The position numbers and the translations under genes were made by a program. From positions 1 to 9,656 of the forward strand of contig JAVESW010000044.1 in the NCBI GenBank assembly GCA_034006405.1: DNA of 9,656 bases. Reading direction: 5' to 3'. Under the pieces are notes generated by a model. That model saw nothing but the letters and a program-made list of their open reading frames with translations, was not told where the DNA came from and searched no databases. Shown one piece after another: positions 6,078-9,656 of this stretch; position 1 is the stretch's first letter, and each line of letters opens with the position of its first letter. Origin of the DNA: JALNYB01 sp023230065. Its GTDB lineage: Archaea > Thermoplasmatota > Thermoplasmata > Methanomassiliicoccales > Methanomethylophilaceae.

Positions 6078-6461
6078 ATGGGAATTGTAAGCATATCGTT
6101 AAATGATGAGAATTTGAAAGCACTAGATGATATACAGGAGGCATTTGGACTCAACGGAAGGAGTGAAGCAGTTCGTACTTCAATTAACGCGGCGATGATC
6201 GAAGTGCAGGATATCAAGAGTATGGAAGGTGTTGTTGAGGGCATCCTGATAATAGTGAAGAAAGGACACGCAGATCCGTGGATGAGTCTTATTCAGGCTA
6301 AACATGAGGAAGACATCAAGACGCAGCTTCATTCTCATCTGAAGAATCATAAGTGTTTAGAGGTCATGGTCATTTCTTCTGATGCTGATAAATTGTCATC
6401 CATGCTCAGAGAGATACATGCTACCGGAAAAGCAGATTATGTTAGGTTTGTAAGGAGTTAA
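6078..6461 (+). CDS. nikR: NikR-like nickel/metal-responsive ribbon-helix-helix regulator
   Basis: The 127-residue protein matches NikR in length and layout. The N-terminal ribbon-helix-helix DNA-binding domain starts MGIVSISLND with the strand residues V4-S5-I6-S7, followed by NGRSEAVR (26-33). The C-terminal ACT-like metal-binding domain carries LHSHLKNHKCLEV (84-96). H85, H87 and C93 align with the nickel ligands H87, H89 and C95 of E. coli NikR. The fourth ligand (E. coli H76) falls on A74, while a His is at 76, two residues later. Known NikR proteins repress nickel uptake genes when nickel is bound; here the divergent ZIP gene is the obvious target. The start ATG follows a TATA-like block at the leaderless distance. 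The family call is firm; nickel as the effector is less so because of the shifted His. Confidence 0.88.
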   Translation: MGIVSISLNDENLKALDDIQEAFGLNGRSEAVRTSINAAMIEVQDIKSMEGVVEGILIIVKKGHADPWMSLIQAKHEEDIKTQLHSHLKNHKCLEVMVISSDADKLSSMLREIHATGKADYVRFVRS

Positions 6462-6531
6462 AACCGAATTAGTTGTAGATTGGCTATAGCTTTTAATATC
6501 CATACTCCGTATGTTGCTTCGGTGGGATGGG

Positions 6532-7809
6532 ATGAGTAAACACTCTAATAGAAACAGCAGTAGCTCTGAAGGGGGCTTTTTCAAGCGCATGCTTAGGTCG
6601 GAGTTGGGAACCTGCGACGAGCATGTAGATGTTCAACAAAGGCATCCTGGGTTCAGTGTATCCGGTGAATCTAATGATTCAGGAAGATCTATGAAGCCAG
6701 TTATGGAGTCGGTAGTATCCGAGGGTATCAGAGAACTCAATAAAGAGGGTTTTGTGATCTATAATGTCTCAGATCATGATGATATATACATATCCACAGA
6801 GCCTGATAATGTGTGTTTTGAGGATGATGGCCCCATTATGATAAAAATGAGTTCAGAGGAATTCGATTCACCTCAGGCATCTGAAGCAATCGTAGCAATA
6901 CCTGCAGAATCTGAGATAGATGTAAGACAGGCCTCTGATATTTTTGCTAATGCAGAGCCGAGGCCTGATTATGGAGAAATAAATCTTGATGAGATTATAG
7001 TCAAAGAGCACTATAAGTGTGCAGATGTATCTCTTTTAGAATTGGGAAATTCTTCAGAGTTCATCAACGGAGAGCAGTCAATGATCAAATCAGAGCCAGA
7101 ATTTGCAGAAACTTCGGCAGGAGCTGTTGTTGATGTGCCAAAGGCAGATGTTATCTGTTATGAAGATTCTGATGACGAAATCAATCTCGAAGAGAGTGTA
7201 GTTGTGATGTCTACTCAGCAACTTACATCCGAAGTACCTGAAGGATTACATCTTGAGAGCAATGTTCCACAGAATGTTGTGGATGTAAACATGGAAGGTC
7301 TTGTCGATGTAGGATCCTTTGATGGAACAGGTACAGAGGCAGTTATAACATCTGAAGCAGTGATAATGTCTGCCAGCGCAAAGGTTGATCTTGAAAAATT
7401 GGCGATTCCAGAGTCAGAGTCCAGGGAAACATTTGTAAAACATGAGTATTTCGTGCCAGAATTCGGAACTCCATACATGAAGAGTCTTCCGGCGCCTGTA
7501 ATGGTCGGACCTATGGCTATTGAAGCGTTAGAGATCAAGACAACCAAGGCTATGAAGGTCGATGACATCGTAGCAGATATCTTGAAGATCACAATTCCAG
7601 GAATGTGTTATGCAGATGATCTTATCGCTGAGTCTGAAGAGGCATATGTAGAGATTCCAGATGATGGGCTTGAGGCATATGATGCCAAATTCTCAGTATC
7701 AAATGTTAAAGAAGCTGTTGTGGGGGACAGATCGTCAAATATTTCATTCGATTTCGAAGGAAATAAATCTGTTAAGAACAACGGCTCGAATGTCAACTTT
7801 ACTTTCTGA
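6532..7809 (+). CDS. Very acidic, probably disordered protein of unknown function
   Basis: I do not recognise this 425-residue protein. By hand count it has 84 Asp/Glu against 31 Lys/Arg. It has no hydrophobic segment long enough to span a membrane and no signal peptide. The N-terminus is Ser-rich and basic (MSKHSNRNSSSSEGG, then FFKRMLR at 16-22); the rest is acidic and rich in Ser, Val and Ile. Degenerate short repeats of the form [E/D/K][I/V][N/D][L/M][E/D] occur at 149 (EINLDEIIV), 216 (EINLEESVV), 251 (DVNMEGLVD) and 284 (KVDLEKLAI). The C-terminus has two SNxxFxF units (SNISFDF 402-408 and SNVNFTF 419-425, the very end). I prefer the ATG at 6532 over 6511: GGTGGG (6521-6526) lies 5 bases before it, and the TATA-like ttttaatat (6491-6499) would start transcription near 6520. 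A hairpin and pyrimidine run follow the stop. Confidence 0.7.
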   Translation: MSKHSNRNSSSSEGGFFKRMLRSELGTCDEHVDVQQRHPGFSVSGESNDSGRSMKPVMESVVSEGIRELNKEGFVIYNVSDHDDIYISTEPDNVCFEDDGPIMIKMSSEEFDSPQASEAIVAIPAESEIDVRQASDIFANAEPRPDYGEINLDEIIVKEHYKCADVSLLELGNSSEFINGEQSMIKSEPEFAETSAGAVVDVPKADVICYEDSDDEINLEESVVVMSTQQLTSEVPEGLHLESNVPQNVVDVNMEGLVDVGSFDGTGTEAVITSEAVIMSASAKVDLEKLAIPESESRETFVKHEYFVPEFGTPYMKSLPAPVMVGPMAIEALEIKTTKAMKVDDIVADILKITIPGMCYADDLIAESEEAYVEIPDDGLEAYDAKFSVSNVKEAVVGDRSSNISFDFEGNKSVKNNGSNVNFTF

Positions 7810-7845
7810 GGTTTAATGCCTCGATAAACATCTTTCCTTTTATTA
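7808..7845 (+). terminator. Candidate terminator after the acidic-protein gene
   Basis: A short GAGG (7808-7811)/CCTC (7819-7822) stem overlapping the stop codon is followed by the pyrimidine-rich tctttccttttatt (7831-7844). Archaeal termination relies mostly on the T-rich tract, so the stem may be incidental. The antiporter gene has its own promoter-like block at about 7853-7861. Confidence 0.4.
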
Positions 7846-7882
7846 TACTAATTCTTTTAAATGATGACGTATTCACGCTCGT

Positions 7883-9181
7883 ATGGATGTCGCCTCGGTC
7901 ATTTTAATGCTCGTTGTACTTTTAGTGCTGGCACGCATTGGAGCTAGGCTTTTTGCTCGTTTTGGAATGCCTGGACTGATAGGTGAGATCATTGTAGGCA
8001 TCCTTATTGCGAACATATCTTTCGATGGTACATCTTTACTTACTCTTTTAAATATAGATATGGGAAATATTAACATAATCCCTCCTATTGAGCCAAATGA
8101 TAATTACAATGTGCTTGAGATATTTGCTGAAATAGGAGTAATATTCTTGTTGTTCTCTGTAGGATTGGAGACAAAAGTTAGGGATCTTTTCGCAGTTGGA
8201 AAAACAGCGATGCTTACAGCTACAATGGGAGTTATAATTCCATTTATTTTCGGTTTTATCTTAATAATGGTGTATGATGGAAATATGCATCATGCATTGT
8301 TCTTGGCTGCTGCAATGGTGGCTACCAGTGTAGGTATTACAGCTCGTGTAATCAAGGATATGAAGGTATTGGAAACCTTGGAATCCAGGATCATAATCGG
8401 TGCAGCGGTCATTGACGATGTCTTAGGAATGATCGTACTTGCGATAGTTATGGGAATGGCTGGCGGTGAAGAATTATCAGTGTTATCCATTTCGGTGACC
8501 GTGTTCAAGGCAGTGGCGTTTGTTCTGTTGATGTTAGCACTTGCATATTGGGTCGTACCTAAAATATACAAATATTTCGATGAAATGCATAAGAGGAAAG
8601 TTGCAGCGACTGGAGAGGCGCACTCTTCTGTCAATAAGTTGATCCTTGCTATAGTAGTATGTCTTGGATTCTCATGGGCTGCAGATATGATAGGCCTCGC
8701 AACAATCATAGGGGCATTCCTCGGAGGTATGCTTCTTGCAGAATATGCATGGGAGTGGGATCTTGAGGGTAAGATCGAATCGATCACAACTCTATTCATA
8801 TCTTATTTCTTCGTGAATGTGGGAATGCAGGTCGACCTTGAATCATGTGCGAGCGTGACCGTGATCGTGTTGGCAACGATAGTGATATTCCTCGCAGTGA
8901 TATCCAAGTATATCGGATGCGGCCTGGGTGCACAGATGGGGGATAAAACCCTTTCAAAAGAATCCAGACATATAATTGGTGTAGGTATGATCCCTAGAGG
9001 AGAAGTAGGTATAATTGTTGCAGCATATGGATTGAGTTCAGGTGCGATGTCTAATGAATTGTATGCAGTAGTTGTCATAATGGCTGTAGCTACGACCATA
9101 ATAGCACCTCCGTTGCTTGCAAAGGCATTTAGGAAGAAGTATCCACCCGAATATAAGATCACACCAGATGATCTGGTTTAA
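7883..9181 (+). CDS. Cation:proton antiporter, CPA2 family (NapA/Kef-type Na+/H+ exchanger)
   Basis: This 432-residue polytopic protein has about 12-13 hydrophobic segments. Family marks include GMPGLIGEIIVGI (28-40), FSVGLETKVRDL (91-102), ATSVGITARVI (147-157) and the ion-binding Asp pair in AAVIDDVLG (D178, D179). Further on are FFVNVGMQVDL (309-319), a Lys in SKYIG (K342) that may match the conserved helix-10 Lys of NapA-type exchangers, and PRGEVG (371-376). The Asp pair plus Lys suggests electrogenic Na+/H+ exchange, as in NapA. No cytosolic KTN/TrkA-N domain follows, so it is not a full KefB/C-type K+ efflux protein. It would help set internal Na+ and pH, and in a methanogen it would couple to the sodium gradient. 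The ATG at 7883 lies about 22-30 bases after ttttaaat, a leaderless layout. Confidence 0.9.
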   Translation: MDVASVILMLVVLLVLARIGARLFARFGMPGLIGEIIVGILIANISFDGTSLLTLLNIDMGNINIIPPIEPNDNYNVLEIFAEIGVIFLLFSVGLETKVRDLFAVGKTAMLTATMGVIIPFIFGFILIMVYDGNMHHALFLAAAMVATSVGITARVIKDMKVLETLESRIIIGAAVIDDVLGMIVLAIVMGMAGGEELSVLSISVTVFKAVAFVLLMLALAYWVVPKIYKYFDEMHKRKVAATGEAHSSVNKLILAIVVCLGFSWAADMIGLATIIGAFLGGMLLAEYAWEWDLEGKIESITTLFISYFFVNVGMQVDLESCASVTVIVLATIVIFLAVISKYIGCGLGAQMGDKTLSKESRHIIGVGMIPRGEVGIIVAAYGLSSGAMSNELYAVVVIMAVATTIIAPPLLAKAFRKKYPPEYKITPDDLV

Positions 9182-9305
9182 GGTGTAACTGAAACCTTTT
9201 ATCGTATTTTCTATATTTATTTCACAGAATATATTGTGAAATCAAAAACCATTTAAAATTATATAGCTCCTGCTATAAGAAACGAGTAAATCAATAAGAT
9301 TATGC
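9182..9305. other. Convergent intergenic region with two perfect hairpins
   Basis: The antiporter and Sec61-beta genes converge here. ATTTCACA (9219-9226) pairs with TGTGAAAT (9235-9242) around an 8-base loop, and TATAGC (9262-9267) pairs with GCTATA (9272-9277) around the loop TCCT. T-rich stretches (ttttatcgtattttc, 9197-9211) after the antiporter stop are plausible termination sites on the plus strand. The attttaaat stretch just past the second hairpin is a possible site on the minus strand. Confidence 0.5.
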
Positions 9306-9470
9306 TTAAACAGGCAGGAACACAGGTAATAGAAGAATAAGAACTGCGAATGCGATAGCGATTCCTATGACACCCTTCGGGCTCACCCTGATACCTTTGT
9401 CATCTTCTGTGTCGAAGTATCTCATCAATCCTGCGGATGATGCGAATGTGCTATCGTTCTTCTTTGCCAT
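9306..9470 (-). CDS. secG: Preprotein translocase subunit Sec61-beta (archaeal SecG)
   Basis: This is a 54-residue ORF read directly from the minus strand. It encodes a short basic/polar N-terminus (MAKKNDSTFASSAGLMRYFD), then an acidic linker EDDKGIRVSPKGV and one C-terminal membrane helix (about 34-52). The SSAGLMRYFD...KGIRVSPK pattern is the hallmark of archaeal and eukaryotic Sec61-beta, the tail-anchored small subunit of the SecYEG translocon. Its length is normal for archaea. The ATG at 9470 has a TATA-like tataaaaat (minus-strand atttttatatgg, about 9490-9501) 20-31 bases upstream, fitting a leaderless or near-leaderless mRNA. It is divergent from the probable lysyl-tRNA synthetase gene. 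Confidence 0.93.
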   Translation of the reverse strand: MAKKNDSTFASSAGLMRYFDTEDDKGIRVSPKGVIGIAIAFAVLILLLPVFLPV

Positions 9471-9601
9471 CAGCTAGTGAATTGAAAATCCATATAAAAA
9501 TCTACCGAGAGAAAAATATATATCTTCTTGAAAAAAACTATTAAATAGATAAAATGACCGAAAATCTCTTTTATATCGGTTATGTTACACATTTGATTAC
9601 A
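9471..9601. promoter_or_regulatory. Divergent promoter region of Sec61-beta and probable lysS
   Basis: Two TATA-like boxes point outward. The complement of 9491-9500 (tttttatatg) serves Sec61-beta. ttttatatcgg (9569-9579) lies 23-33 bases before the plus-strand ATG at 9602, with the A-rich gaaaat just upstream as a possible BRE. Between them the sequence is AT-rich with no ORF. Confidence 0.6.
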
Positions 9602-9656
9602 ATGCATTGGGCTGACGTTATTGCGAAAGAAGTGGCTGATACCTGCGATCATCCCT
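9602..9656 (+). CDS. lysS: Probable class I lysyl-tRNA synthetase, 5' end only
   Basis: Only 18 codons are inside the window: MHWADVIAKEVADTCDHP. The start MHWADxIA is typical of archaeal class I LysRS, which charges tRNA-Lys in many archaea and some bacteria. The HIGH-type ATP site should follow beyond the window edge, so the call rests on this short N-terminus. The ATG has a well-placed TATA box and no Shine-Dalgarno, suggesting a leaderless mRNA. Confidence 0.65.
   Translation, partial: MHWADVIAKEVADTCDHP

Noticed and set aside
8290..8799. Long minus-strand reading frame (169 codons) inside the antiporter gene
   Set aside because: The plus frame is an unmistakable antiporter. The antisense frame is a shadow of its codon bias.
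1..9656. CRISPR array, insertion sequence, toxin-antitoxin or other defence system
   Set aside because: No regularly spaced repeats, transposase or nuclease-like protein was seen on either strand.

Overview
The window looks like archaeal chromosomal DNA, most likely from a Thermoplasmatota-type methanogen such as a Methanomassiliicoccales member; the lineage is an inference. The archaeal assignment rests on a Sec61-beta type translocon subunit, what appears to be the start of a class I lysyl-tRNA synthetase, a stand-alone NAD synthetase, a NikR-like regulator, and promoters in which a TATA-like box sits about 23-33 bases upstream of the start codon (a leaderless pattern). The DNA is moderately AT-rich, and coding density is high on both strands.

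Layout. Positions 1-734 (minus) hold a GNAT acetyltransferase cut off by the window edge, followed by tRNA-Ser(GGA) (minus, with an encoded CCA). A nitrilase-superfamily amidohydrolase (minus) and NAD synthetase nadE (plus) are divergent across an 86-base gap, and tRNA-Glu(CTC) follows nadE. Next come two coupled minus-strand genes for a single-pass, sequon-rich surface protein and a four-helix membrane protein; neither is recognised. An AceTr/SatP-type acetate transporter (minus) and a ZIP-family metal transporter (minus) follow. The ZIP gene is divergent from a NikR-like ribbon-helix-helix metal regulator (plus), with a dyad in the shared intergenic region. On the plus strand an unrecognised, very acidic and probably disordered protein is followed by a CPA2/NapA-type Na+/H+ antiporter. 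The right end has a Sec61-beta gene (minus) divergent from the probable class I LysRS gene (plus), which runs off the window.

How the parts fit. The clearest functional unit is the ZIP/NikR pair: a metal importer and a metal-sensing repressor sharing one regulatory region. The nitrilase and nadE share a compact divergent promoter and could be linked through amide or ammonia chemistry, but the nitrilase active-site context is generic. The rest is mostly housekeeping or transport: acetate uptake, Na+/H+ exchange, protein translocation and tRNA supply.

I saw no mobile element, CRISPR array or recognisable defence system. The least explained content is the acidic repeat-bearing protein at 6532-7809 and the membrane operon at 3015-4401.
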